NCBI RefSeq assembly: GCF_014773265.1 | Contig: NZ_JACWMY010000002.1 | Location: forward strand, 620,001 to 684,000 | Direction of reading: 5' to 3' | From: Mucilaginibacter pankratovii | GTDB taxonomy: Bacteria; Bacteroidota; Bacteroidia; Sphingobacteriales; Sphingobacteriaceae | Length of the DNA stretch: 64,000 nt | Shown here: in pieces, positions 1 through 6,995 of the stretch | How positions within the stretch are numbered: position 1 is the first letter of the stretch | Layout: each line of letters begins with the position of its first letter | Position numbers and translations under genes: made by a program | Notes under the pieces: generated by a model | Seen by the model: the letters and a program-made list of their open reading frames with translations, nothing else | What the model was told of the DNA's origin: nothing | Database searches by the model: none

Positions 1-644
1 ACGCGGCCAATATGGATAAACCATGGACTATCTACTGGATTCACTTTAAAGGCGAGATAGCTTCCTTTATTTTGGAACTTATCCTGAAGAACTCCGAAAA
101 CTATAAGCCGTATTTGTCCTTTAATGAGAACCGGATTAAGCTGTTCGAGGATATCTGTTTTAACCTGGAAAAAGGGTATAGCAGCGATGCCCTGCGCTAC
201 GTGAATATGATCTTTTCGCACTTTTTATCATCGCTGATATACGAGGATAAATTTAACCAGGTGGATGATAAGCCTGCTGATAACGATATGGTGGAAAAAA
301 CCATTCGGTATATGCAGGACCATATCAATACCATGATACGGCTTGATGACCTGAGCGGTTATGCCAGGCTTTCCACATCGCATTACTCCGCTATTTTCCG
401 GGCGAAGACGGGATATTCCCCCATCGAATATTTTAACCAACTGAAAGTTCAGAAGGCATGTCAGTACATCTCGTTCACCACCATGTCTATCAAAAACATC
501 GCTTTAAGCCTTGGGATAGAGGACCAGTATTATTTTACCAGGATGTTCACCAAGTTGATGGGCATCTCGCCAAACGAATACAGAAAGAAGGTTAAAGCAA
601 GCCCCGGAAACAGCGAGGATACGGCTTCCGGGGCTAAACGTTAA
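1..644 (+). CDS. AraC-family transcriptional regulator, 5' truncated by window edge
   Basis: The frame is open to base 1 and the first ATG (base 12) falls inside the family's conserved block 'PWTIYWIHFKG'. In AraC regulators with an N-terminal sugar-sensing cupin this block sits at the end of the cupin, so the start and most of the ligand-binding domain lie outside the window. Residues about 95-195 from that ATG form the double helix-turn-helix, with 'LSTSHYSAIFRAKTGYSP' as the first recognition helix region and 'YYFTRMFTKLMGISPNEYR' as the conserved end. Members of this type usually control nearby carbohydrate genes; the target is not visible here. A 9-base inverted repeat (600-608 with 627-635) overlaps the last codons and could serve as a terminator, but no strong T tract follows it. 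Confidence 0.9.
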   Translation, partial: AANMDKPWTIYWIHFKGEIASFILELILKNSENYKPYLSFNENRIKLFEDICFNLEKGYSSDALRYVNMIFSHFLSSLIYEDKFNQVDDKPADNDMVEKTIRYMQDHINTMIRLDDLSGYARLSTSHYSAIFRAKTGYSPIEYFNQLKVQKACQYISFTTMSIKNIALSLGIEDQYYFTRMFTKLMGISPNEYRKKVKASPGNSEDTASGAKR

Positions 645-650
645 ACAGTT

Positions 651-839
651 TTACGAATGCGAAGGAAGGTTTCCGAAGCCCCCGGCTAAAGTTCCCTTAC
701 GCTTACTTACCCAGCTATTGATCATTCCGCAGCTTTGAGGATTAGGCTCAAACTGGGCCGCCGCGATTGAAAACATCGAAAAAATGGCAACAAAGGCGGT
801 TAACAACCGCTTTTGTGCATCTTTAATTAACTGGCTCAT
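651..839 (-). CDS. Small secreted protein of unknown function
   Basis: I do not recognise this 62-residue protein. The start chosen at 839 (MSQLIKDAQK) gives a basic N-terminus followed by a hydrophobic stretch ending in 'SIAAAQ', which reads as a signal peptide. A further in-frame start 15 codons upstream would put a polar segment in front of the signal and overlap the preceding gene. The mature part is only about 35 residues, with one cysteine and a run of basic and glycine residues. It begins 22 bases after the stop of the DUF1223 gene on the same strand, so the two are probably cotranscribed. It may be a short exported partner of that protein, or a chance reading frame; codon pattern and signal peptide favour a real gene, without certainty. 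Confidence 0.4.
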   Translation of the reverse strand: MSQLIKDAQKRLLTAFVAIFSMFSIAAAQFEPNPQSCGMINSWVSKRKGTLAGGFGNLPSHS

Positions 840-861
840 ATAAACTATTTTTAAGGTTGAA

Positions 862-1656
862 TCACAGGGTTGGTGCGGCGGCACTCAGACTGGCTCGGCC
901 GGCGGCTGTGATCAAACCTGTTTCGGAATTTTGGATCAGGCCGATAATTTCCCAGTCCTTAGAGTTGAAGCCAACGGGCAGATCGATCTGTTTTGTGCCT
1001 TTTTTGCCGGCCGGCAAATCAATAGCGTAAAGCTCATGCACGATCTGCGCATGTGAGAGGGTACGGCCCGCATTCTCGCCTTTTTTTACAACACTAAGGG
1101 CATGTTTCTGTACGACGGCAATCATAAGCTGGCTGTTAGCAGCATCGCCTGTAACCTGATAATCAAGGTCTAATTTTGCGGAGGATTGCTTACCCTGCAA
1201 GTTTAAGGATGCCGGTGCAGGAGTATTTAAGGCCTCTTTAATGGCGGCGTTTATCGCCGGCTCGTCCGATCCCACAAATTCCGCTCTGCCGTTGAAAATC
1301 ACCTGGGGCGTATATACCTGGCCGGCAAACTGGCGGCTGTATTGGTATTGGCGTTTGCTGTATTCGGGCTTGCTGAATACGTCTTTCCAGCCAAGGCGGT
1401 TCCAATAATCTACATGGTAAGCTAAAACGTATACCGGCTTGTCCCCGGCTTCTTTTTGCACACGGGCAAGCACCTCGTCGGCAGGCGGGCAGCTGGAGCA
1501 TCCCTCGGATGTAAATAGCTCTAAAACGGCGAAGCCGCTTCCGGTAGCGGGCAGATCTTTTTTATTTTTTACGGGGGCCTTTTTATCAACGAAGGCCGCG
1601 GCAGAAAGCATGCACACCGCTAAGGTGCATATGGTTGCGATGATTGGATTTTTCAT
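862..1656 (-). CDS. DUF1223 family secreted thioredoxin-fold protein
   Basis: A 264-residue protein that begins with a signal peptide (MKNPIIATICTLAVCMLSAAAF). The DUF1223 core starts near residue 43 with 'VLELFTSEGCSSCPPAD', where the CxxC pair sits at the position of a thioredoxin active site. It continues with 'YHVDYWNRLGWKD' and 'YTPQVIFNGRAEFVG', both typical of the family. DUF1223 proteins are periplasmic or secreted and probably act in thiol redox chemistry, but no reaction has been firmly assigned to the family as far as I know. Length agrees with the usual 240-270 residues. It is followed at 22 bases by a small secreted protein on the same strand, and the next upstream gene ends 124 bases away, so it probably has its own promoter. 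Confidence 0.88.
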   Translation of the reverse strand: MKNPIIATICTLAVCMLSAAAFVDKKAPVKNKKDLPATGSGFAVLELFTSEGCSSCPPADEVLARVQKEAGDKPVYVLAYHVDYWNRLGWKDVFSKPEYSKRQYQYSRQFAGQVYTPQVIFNGRAEFVGSDEPAINAAIKEALNTPAPASLNLQGKQSSAKLDLDYQVTGDAANSQLMIAVVQKHALSVVKKGENAGRTLSHAQIVHELYAIDLPAGKKGTKQIDLPVGFNSKDWEIIGLIQNSETGLITAAGRASLSAAAPTL

Positions 1657-1779
1657 ATCTTTTGGATTTTGTTATGATCCAAAAGTACCTGCCGACGGCG
1701 TCAAAACTAAGTGAAAACAGGCTCAGTTGGACACATCCGCACCTCAACCGGGACAAAGTGGGCGCGAAAATGCAGGCAA

Positions 1780-2544
1780 TTACCGCTCCTCCATCCAGGA
1801 CAGGAAGCCGCTTGATTTTTCTTTATTGATGAGCAGTTTTTCCGGCGTTTCTATCACCAGTTTAACGTAAAGCTTACGCAGGAAATAATGCTCCACTTCT
1901 TTAATCGCTTTAAAATTGACCAGGTATTGCCTGCTCACACGGAAGAATTGCTTGGCTGATACCGCGCCGGCTATCTGATCCAACGACTGGTTTAACGCAT
2001 ATTCCTGCTTATCAAAGCACATGATCGAAGTGGAATCGTTACGGATATAAAAGAAGGCGATATCATCGGTTTGCACGGTTGTATACTTCTGATTCTTAAA
2101 AACAAGGAAGCTGGTTTTCCCGGCGGGTGGGCCACCAAGTTTTAATAGCAGGTCGTTCAGATCAGGCATTACCTTTTGCTGGAAGAAGTTCTTTAGCTCA
2201 TCAACCTTCCTAAAAGCCTCCTGTATATCGCTTTTAGAGAATGGCTTAAGTACATAATCCACCCCATTGCTTTTTAATGCTTCCATCGAATACTCGTCGT
2301 AAGCAGTGCAGAATATCACCGGGCAGGTAATTTTCACCGCTTTAAATATTTCAAAGCAAAGGCCATCCGCCAACTGGATATCCATAAACATCAGGTCGGG
2401 CTGTGCATTGTTGCTTAACCCCTCTACCGACTCTTCTACACTTTGGTAGCGCCCGGTTATCTTAGCACTAGGTTTTATATCGAGGATGATTTTCTCAAGC
2501 GATTGGGCGGTTTTCAGCTCGTCTTCAATGATGATGATATTCAT
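1780..2544 (-). CDS. LytTR-type response regulator
   Basis: 254 residues with an N-terminal receiver domain (about 1-115) and a C-terminal LytTR DNA-binding domain (about 150-250). The receiver shows the acidic pocket 'IIIEDE' and the phospho-acceptor Asp in 'LMFMDIQLADG', plus a K in 'VLKPFSK'. The LytTR part has 'FFRVSRQYLVNFKAI', the conserved strand-helix region that contacts DNA. It starts inside the last codons of the sensor kinase gene (20-base overlap), so the two are translated as a coupled pair. LytTR regulators bind short direct repeats at their targets; no target site is obvious next to this operon. Confidence 0.95.
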   Translation of the reverse strand: MNIIIIEDELKTAQSLEKIILDIKPSAKITGRYQSVEESVEGLSNNAQPDLMFMDIQLADGLCFEIFKAVKITCPVIFCTAYDEYSMEALKSNGVDYVLKPFSKSDIQEAFRKVDELKNFFQQKVMPDLNDLLLKLGGPPAGKTSFLVFKNQKYTTVQTDDIAFFYIRNDSTSIMCFDKQEYALNQSLDQIAGAVSAKQFFRVSRQYLVNFKAIKEVEHYFLRKLYVKLVIETPEKLLINKEKSSGFLSWMEER

Positions 2545-3544
2545 AAATAAGCGGGAGTTTTATTTGAAATACTTTTTCGTCGTTAATGATGTCGATATGC
2601 TTATCAAGCAAGTGGCTGTAGCGCAGATCGATATTTTTGAGGCCCACGCCAAGCGAATTATTATTCCCTGTTTTTAACTGTATCGGGTTTTCCAACACAA
2701 GTTTTTCACCTTCTTTATACAGCCTGATGTGCAAGGGTTTCTGCAGCGAAACTACGTTATGCTTCAGGCAGTTCTCAACCAGCAGCTGCAGTGTAAAGGG
2801 CGGCACGAGCGTATTTAATGTTTTTTCATCCAGCTCGCTTGTAAAGGTAAAGCCTTCATCAAACCTTGCTTTCTGTAAAAAAAGATACGCTTTCAGTATA
2901 TCCATTTCTTCATTGAGATGGATCAGATCGTGCTTGCGGCTTTCGAGCGTAAAGCGGTAAAAGTTGGAGAGCTTCAGGATAAATTCAACCGCTTCCGCGT
3001 CGCCGCTTTCCACCATCGACTTTAAGGTATTGAGACTATTGAACAAAAAATGCGGGTTAACCTGTTGCTTCAGCATTTCGTACTGGGCACCCAGGTTATC
3101 ACTTTTAATGCGTTCCAGCTCCATGCTTACGTGTTGGTTCTCGTAGTTCTGCTGCAGCAAATGCAGAAACATGTAAAATATCAGGTTGATCAAAATCCCC
3201 CGTACCTCAACCATTAGCATTACCGGGCCAAAGTTGATATGCGAAAGGATCAGTTGCTGAACCGAAGCGAGCACCAGCATCACCACCAGCCCGAATAATA
3301 AACTGGTTAAGAGTTTTGAATAGGAGATGCTTTGCTTACGGCGGGTAGCCGGTTGCCGCGAAAGCATAAAAATATTAAAGTACCACATCAGCAAAGCGAA
3401 TGCGGCCGTTATGCCCGCGTTTACGCCCGCCTCTAAAGGGTTAAAATGACGCTCGGCAATTTGCGGTACGGAGGATAGCAGCCCCAGGAAAATAGAGCTG
3501 ATCCAAATGACCGCGGGTGATATTTTAAAGGATGTTTTTTCCAT
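2525..3544 (-). CDS. LytS-type sensor histidine kinase (His_kinase family PF06580)
   Basis: 339 residues. Four membrane-spanning segments occupy roughly residues 10-130, and no separate sensor domain is seen. The kinase core follows: the phospho-accepting His lies in 'QVNPHFLFNSLNTL' (about residue 165), characteristic of the LytS/YehU group, and the ATP-binding part has 'LLVENCLKHNV' and a glycine-rich 'SLGVGLKNIDLRY'. The membrane part probably senses a membrane or small-molecule signal that cannot be told from the sequence. It is the first gene of a two-gene operon with the LytTR regulator, whose start overlaps its 3' end. About 90 bases upstream separate it from the alpha/beta hydrolase gene. 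Confidence 0.94.
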   Translation of the reverse strand: MEKTSFKISPAVIWISSIFLGLLSSVPQIAERHFNPLEAGVNAGITAAFALLMWYFNIFMLSRQPATRRKQSISYSKLLTSLLFGLVVMLVLASVQQLILSHINFGPVMLMVEVRGILINLIFYMFLHLLQQNYENQHVSMELERIKSDNLGAQYEMLKQQVNPHFLFNSLNTLKSMVESGDAEAVEFILKLSNFYRFTLESRKHDLIHLNEEMDILKAYLFLQKARFDEGFTFTSELDEKTLNTLVPPFTLQLLVENCLKHNVVSLQKPLHIRLYKEGEKLVLENPIQLKTGNNNSLGVGLKNIDLRYSHLLDKHIDIINDEKVFQIKLPLIYEYHHH

Positions 3545-3635
3545 GGAGATAGGATAGGCTCACTGTCAGCTTAGCAAAGTTATAATATTCCGGCGATCCG
3601 TGTTAACCGATACCACTGGGTATTTGAGTGGCAGT

Positions 3636-4685
3636 TTACTTCGTGAAACTATCAGCCTCTATAATGGCATCCGCAAATGCTTTAGGCGCCTCCTGCGGCA
3701 GGTTATGGCCAATACCCCCGTTTAGGGTGTAGTGCGCATATTTACTTTTAAATTTTGCCGCGTAATTTGCCGGATTAGGGTGTGGCGCGCCGTTGGCATC
3801 ACCTTCGAGGGTTACCGTCGGTACGTTGATGACGGGGCCGGCAGCCAGTTTCTTTTCCAGCTCATCATATTTGGCCTCACCTTCGGCAAGGCCCAGGCGC
3901 CAGCGGTAATTATGGATCACAATGGCAACATGGTCCGGGTTATCCAGCGAAACGGCCGACCGCTGAAACGTAGCGTCATCAAAATGCCATTCGGGCGACG
4001 CGGTTTTCCAGATCAGCTTTGCGAAATCGTGCGTATTGGCCTGGTAGCCCATTTGGCCGCGCTCGGTGGCAAAATAAAACTGGTACCACCAGGAGAGCTC
4101 CATTTCGGGCGACAAAGGTTTCTTGTTCGCCTCCTGGCTGCCAATGAGGTAGCCACTTACTGATACCAGCGCTTTGCAGCGTTCGGGCCATAAGGCCGCC
4201 ATAATATTGGCTGTGCGTGCGCCCCAGTCGAAACCGCCCATGATCGCCTTTTCTATTTTCAATGCATCCATTAAAGCGATAATATCGCTTGCAATGGCTG
4301 CCTGTTGCCCGTTCCTTGGCGTTTGTGCAGAAAGGAATTGCGTGGTACCATGGCCGCGTAAATGCGGAACTATTACCCGGTATCCTTTTGCGGCCAGCAA
4401 TGCGGAAACATCTTTGTAGCTATGAATATCATATGGCCAGCCGTGCAGCAAAATAACGGGTTGCCCCGTAGCGGGCCCAAGCTCGGCGTAACCAACATTA
4501 AGCACACCGGCGTTTATTTGTTTAATATTCTCAAACGAAGCGTTGTTAAAGCTGCGATTAACGACAGCAGCAGTTGGCCCGGTGCCGGCCTTCAGCATGT
4601 TAATGTTACCAAATTCTGCAGCTGCAACGGTAAGGGCGGCGATGCTCAAAAAGCGACGGCGGCCAAGGTTTGTTTTATTTTCCAT
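3636..4685 (-). CDS. Tat-exported alpha/beta hydrolase (epoxide hydrolase / haloalkane dehalogenase group)
   Basis: 349 residues. The N-terminus 'NLGRRRFLSIAAL' is a twin-arginine signal, so the folded enzyme is probably exported. The alpha/beta fold starts near residue 70; 'ILLHGWPYDIHSY' carries the HG oxyanion region, and 'GGFDWGARTA' (about residue 150) is the nucleophile elbow with Asp instead of Ser, the mark of epoxide hydrolases and haloalkane dehalogenases. 'GGIGHNLPQEAP' near the C-terminus supplies the catalytic His. The cap domain tyrosines of epoxide hydrolases cannot be assigned with confidence, so the substrate is open. It lies alone between the LytS operon and the HxlR gene, all on the minus strand. 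Confidence 0.9.
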   Translation of the reverse strand: MENKTNLGRRRFLSIAALTVAAAEFGNINMLKAGTGPTAAVVNRSFNNASFENIKQINAGVLNVGYAELGPATGQPVILLHGWPYDIHSYKDVSALLAAKGYRVIVPHLRGHGTTQFLSAQTPRNGQQAAIASDIIALMDALKIEKAIMGGFDWGARTANIMAALWPERCKALVSVSGYLIGSQEANKKPLSPEMELSWWYQFYFATERGQMGYQANTHDFAKLIWKTASPEWHFDDATFQRSAVSLDNPDHVAIVIHNYRWRLGLAEGEAKYDELEKKLAAGPVINVPTVTLEGDANGAPHPNPANYAAKFKSKYAHYTLNGGIGHNLPQEAPKAFADAIIEADSFTK

Positions 4686-4835
4686 AGGTCCTGGGATGTT
4701 TTTAGTTTTGTTTGTTTATCCTTCAAGCGCTTATCACTCATCCGGCATAACAAAAGTACTCTAAGCTCAACCCCCTGAAAACCAACATCAGTCTGAACCG
4801 GACAGAATACACCGCCGGTTAGACATTTTTCCCGG

Positions 4836-5213
4836 TCAGCTGTTTTTTATCCGCTCGCGGTGGCTTTTACCCCATTTGATCATCTCCAGTATAATATCTC
4901 CAAATGAATGGCAATAGTCCGAGGAGGTGTATTCAACCATTACCGGTGTTGTCGGCGTAACCGTTCTTACGATCAACTGATTGGCTTCCATTTCTTTCAA
5001 CTCGCGCGAAAGCATCCGGGTGGTAATGCCCGGTATGCTACGCTCTATTTCCCTGAAGCGTTTGTTGCCATTGCAGATTGAATTGATAATAGGCAGTTTC
5101 CATTTCCCGCCTATTACATAAATAGTATCCTGTAATGCCTGTACCTCTTCCTTTTGATTACGGGGTTCGCTAAGGATCTCTTTGGCCTTTTCAAATCTAT
5201 TGTCGCTTTTCAT
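4836..5213 (-). CDS. HxlR-family transcriptional regulator
   Basis: 125 residues from the ATG at 5213 (MKSDNRFEKAK). A longer frame reaches 5261 but would run across the shared promoter region. The winged helix shows the family's hallmarks: 'VIGGKWKLPIIN', 'GNKRFREIERSIPGIT' and 'MLSRELKEMEANQLI', followed by the wing 'VEYTSSDYCHSFG'. HxlR regulators often respond to electrophiles or quinones through a cysteine; candidates here are the Cys in 'NSICNGNKRF' and the one in 'SDYCHSF'. It is transcribed divergently from a short-chain dehydrogenase with only 81 bases between the starts, the usual arrangement for a regulator that controls its neighbour and itself. Confidence 0.93.
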   Translation of the reverse strand: MKSDNRFEKAKEILSEPRNQKEEVQALQDTIYVIGGKWKLPIINSICNGNKRFREIERSIPGITTRMLSRELKEMEANQLIVRTVTPTTPVMVEYTSSDYCHSFGDIILEMIKWGKSHRERIKNS

Positions 5214-5215
5214 AT

Positions 5216-5252
5216 TGGTATACTCTGTGATACTGGTTACAAAATTATACCA
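5216..5252. promoter_or_regulatory. Inverted repeat, candidate HxlR operator
   Basis: TGGTATA (5216-5222) and TATACCA (5246-5252) are perfect inverted copies separated by 23 bases, lying between the divergent HxlR and SDR starts. The spacing of about three helical turns between arm centres suits a dimer of winged-helix proteins. Function is inferred from position and symmetry. Confidence 0.45.
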
Positions 5253-5261
5253 TTTACACAA

Positions 5262-5269
5262 TACATTTG
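5262..5269 (+). promoter_or_regulatory. Candidate -7 promoter element of the SDR gene
   Basis: TACATTTG matches the Bacteroidota sigma-factor -7 consensus TAnnTTTG exactly and lies 26 bases before the SDR start codon, just downstream of the inverted repeat. No clean TTG -33 element is seen at the expected distance, so activity may depend on the regulator. Confidence 0.4.
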
Positions 5270-5294
5270 CATCGAATTAACAAAACATCAACAA

Positions 5295-6041
5295 ATGGAA
5301 AATTTAAAAGGCAAAATAGCTTTAGTTACAGGTGGCAATAGTGGTATTGGCTACGCTACAGCCGCAGAGTTAAAGGCACAGGGTGCAGAGGTAATTATTA
5401 CCGGGCGAAGGAAAGAAGCTATTGAAAAGGCTGCCGCTGAACTCGGCGTAACAGGTTTACTGGCCGACCAAGGGAAGGTTAGTGATATAGAAGAACTTGC
5501 AGCGCAGGTTGGGTTAAGGTATGGTAAAATTGATATCCTGTTCATAAACGCCGGTGTGCTGGAAATGACCCTGATAGAAAATGCTACAGAAAACGCGTTT
5601 GATAACGTTATTGGCGTAAACTTTAAAGGGGCATATTTTACCCTCAGCAGGTTTATCCCCTTATTAAATGATGGGGCATCGGTTGTATTTCTATCATCAA
5701 ACACTGCAGGAATGAGCGCGGCAAATTCATCTATGTACTCATCCAGCAAAGCAGCGCTCAATTCGATAATGAAGACCGCAGCGATTGAACTTGCTCCCAG
5801 TAAAATTCGCGTTAACAGCGTTAGCCCGGGGCCGATACAGACTGAAATATTAAACAAGGCAGGCTATACCGAAGAACAATTGACCCAAATACACCACTGG
5901 ATGATAGACCGGATCCCACTGAAGAAAATTGGCCAACCGGGGGATATTGGCAAAATGGTTGCCTATTTCTCCGGAGAGGCCGCCAACTTTATTACCGGTG
6001 CCGAAATTATTATGGATGGCGGGATGAGCCTGAAACAATAA
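5295..6041 (+). CDS. Short-chain dehydrogenase/reductase (SDR, classical type)
   Basis: 248 residues from the ATG at 5295 (MENLKGKIALVTGG). The frame runs further upstream to 5154, but that extension would read through the HxlR promoter and coding region. The cofactor site 'TGGNSGIG' is at residues 10-17, 'NAG' follows near residue 85, and the catalytic 'YSSSK' Tyr/Lys pair lies near residue 150 with the usual upstream Ser in 'VFLSSNTAG'. An Arg in 'ITGRRKE' after the second strand suggests NADP(H) preference. 'SPGPIQTEI' and the C-terminal 'ITGAEIIMDGGMS' are typical. The divergent HxlR regulator suggests induction by a reactive carbonyl or quinone substrate, which is inference. A strong hairpin terminator follows. 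Confidence 0.95.
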   Translation: MENLKGKIALVTGGNSGIGYATAAELKAQGAEVIITGRRKEAIEKAAAELGVTGLLADQGKVSDIEELAAQVGLRYGKIDILFINAGVLEMTLIENATENAFDNVIGVNFKGAYFTLSRFIPLLNDGASVVFLSSNTAGMSAANSSMYSSSKAALNSIMKTAAIELAPSKIRVNSVSPGPIQTEILNKAGYTEEQLTQIHHWMIDRIPLKKIGQPGDIGKMVAYFSGEAANFITGAEIIMDGGMSLKQ

Positions 6042-6078
6042 TCCGTCTTGCATTAAAACGTTACCATAGTTAGGTATT

Positions 6079-6113
6079 AAAAAGCCTGCAAACTTTGGGT
6101 GTGCAGGCTTTTT
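6079..6113 (+). terminator. Rho-independent terminator after the SDR gene
   Basis: AAAAAGCCTGCA (6079-6090) and TGCAGGCTTTTT (6102-6113) form a perfect 12-base stem with an 11-base loop, ending in a T run. It starts 37 bases after the SDR stop. Confidence 0.85.
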
Positions 6114-6261
6114 AATAAAGTAGGTTATCTTACTAATAACCAAATCAATTGGTAAAATATTCCCGCCTGATAAAATAGTGTACTAAAAAGAAAATCCTGT
6201 GGAGCTGTTTAAGTTATAGGCAATATAGCTTTGGTCAATTATTCACCTAACAAACAATTTT

Positions 6262-6942
6262 ATGAGAAAAATTGATCAACTAACTGTTGGCTGCTTTATG
6301 CTGCTTACACTTGTTCTGGGTTGCGCAAAAGATGCCAACAAACCGGTCGCTTCCGGCGACGGCGCAAAAACAACCGTGCCCCGCGCTGCTTTGCCACAAA
6401 GCGCGTTTAACCTCTGGAAAACCTGTAACGGTACCCCTTACAACATTTCGGGCACTAACGGTATCGCTATCCCGGTTGGTAATTGCAGTACCGATATTGA
6501 TGCTGCCCAGCAAAAAGTGGGGCAAAACGCCACCGGGATGCAATTTAACGGCGCTTTTAAAGGAGGCAGCAATGCCTACAGCGGTGCCAGCGAAGAAGCA
6601 GTTTTCGTATGCGATAATGTAACCCAGTGGAACGGCAACGAAATGGGCTTTGTTAAAACACTGGAGAACAACGATCTTAAAGCCTATCTGCAAGGCGGGG
6701 CCAGTACATTACCGCGTTGATATCGCATAACGACAATGGGTACCACACGTTTAAATGCCAGGCACGGGCAAACAATACTCACATGGTTGATTTATGTAGA
6801 CGGTGTTTATAACTGCACACTCACCAACAACAGCGGCAGCTACTATAATAAATTTTACTATTTTGTAGGTACCAACCACTGGTACGGAGGCACCAACCCA
6901 ACCGGCCAGCAAATTGAAATGTATAACATGACCACCTATTAG
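6262..6942 (+). pseudogene. Secreted lipoprotein of unknown function, broken by two compensating frameshifts
   Basis: The first part (from the ATG at 6262) has a lipoprotein signal 'MLLTLVLGCAKD' with the lipid-bearing Cys near residue 21, and stops at 6718-6720. Shifting to the frame that starts at 6714 reads on smoothly as 'ALISHNDNGYHTFKCQARA' and 'NNTHMVD' until about 6790. The original frame then resumes with 'YVDGVYNCTL' and ends at 6942 with 'QQIEMYNMTTY'. So one base appears lost near 6712-6716 and one gained near 6790-6797. The restored product would be about 226 residues. I do not recognise the family; the aromatic, Asn/Gly-rich second half looks like an extracellular beta-sandwich. 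It may be a true pseudogene or reflect two sequence errors. Confidence 0.7.
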
Positions 6943-6952
6943 GCATGGCAAT

Positions 6953-6985
6953 AAACAGGCGGGAGTTAACAACTCCCGCCTGTTT
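6953..6985. terminator. Bidirectional hairpin terminator between convergent genes
   Basis: AAACAGGCGGGAGTT (6953-6967) and AACTCCCGCCTGTTT (6971-6985) make a perfect 15-base stem with a 3-base loop, between the broken lipoprotein gene (+) and the ABC exporter (-), whose 3' ends face each other. T runs lie on both strands at the stem base. Confidence 0.85.
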
Positions 6986-6995
6986 AAACAACGTT

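Noticed and set aside
5154..5294. Upstream extension of the SDR reading frame
   Set aside because: It would overlap the divergent regulator gene and the promoter; the Rossmann fold begins right after the ATG at 5295.
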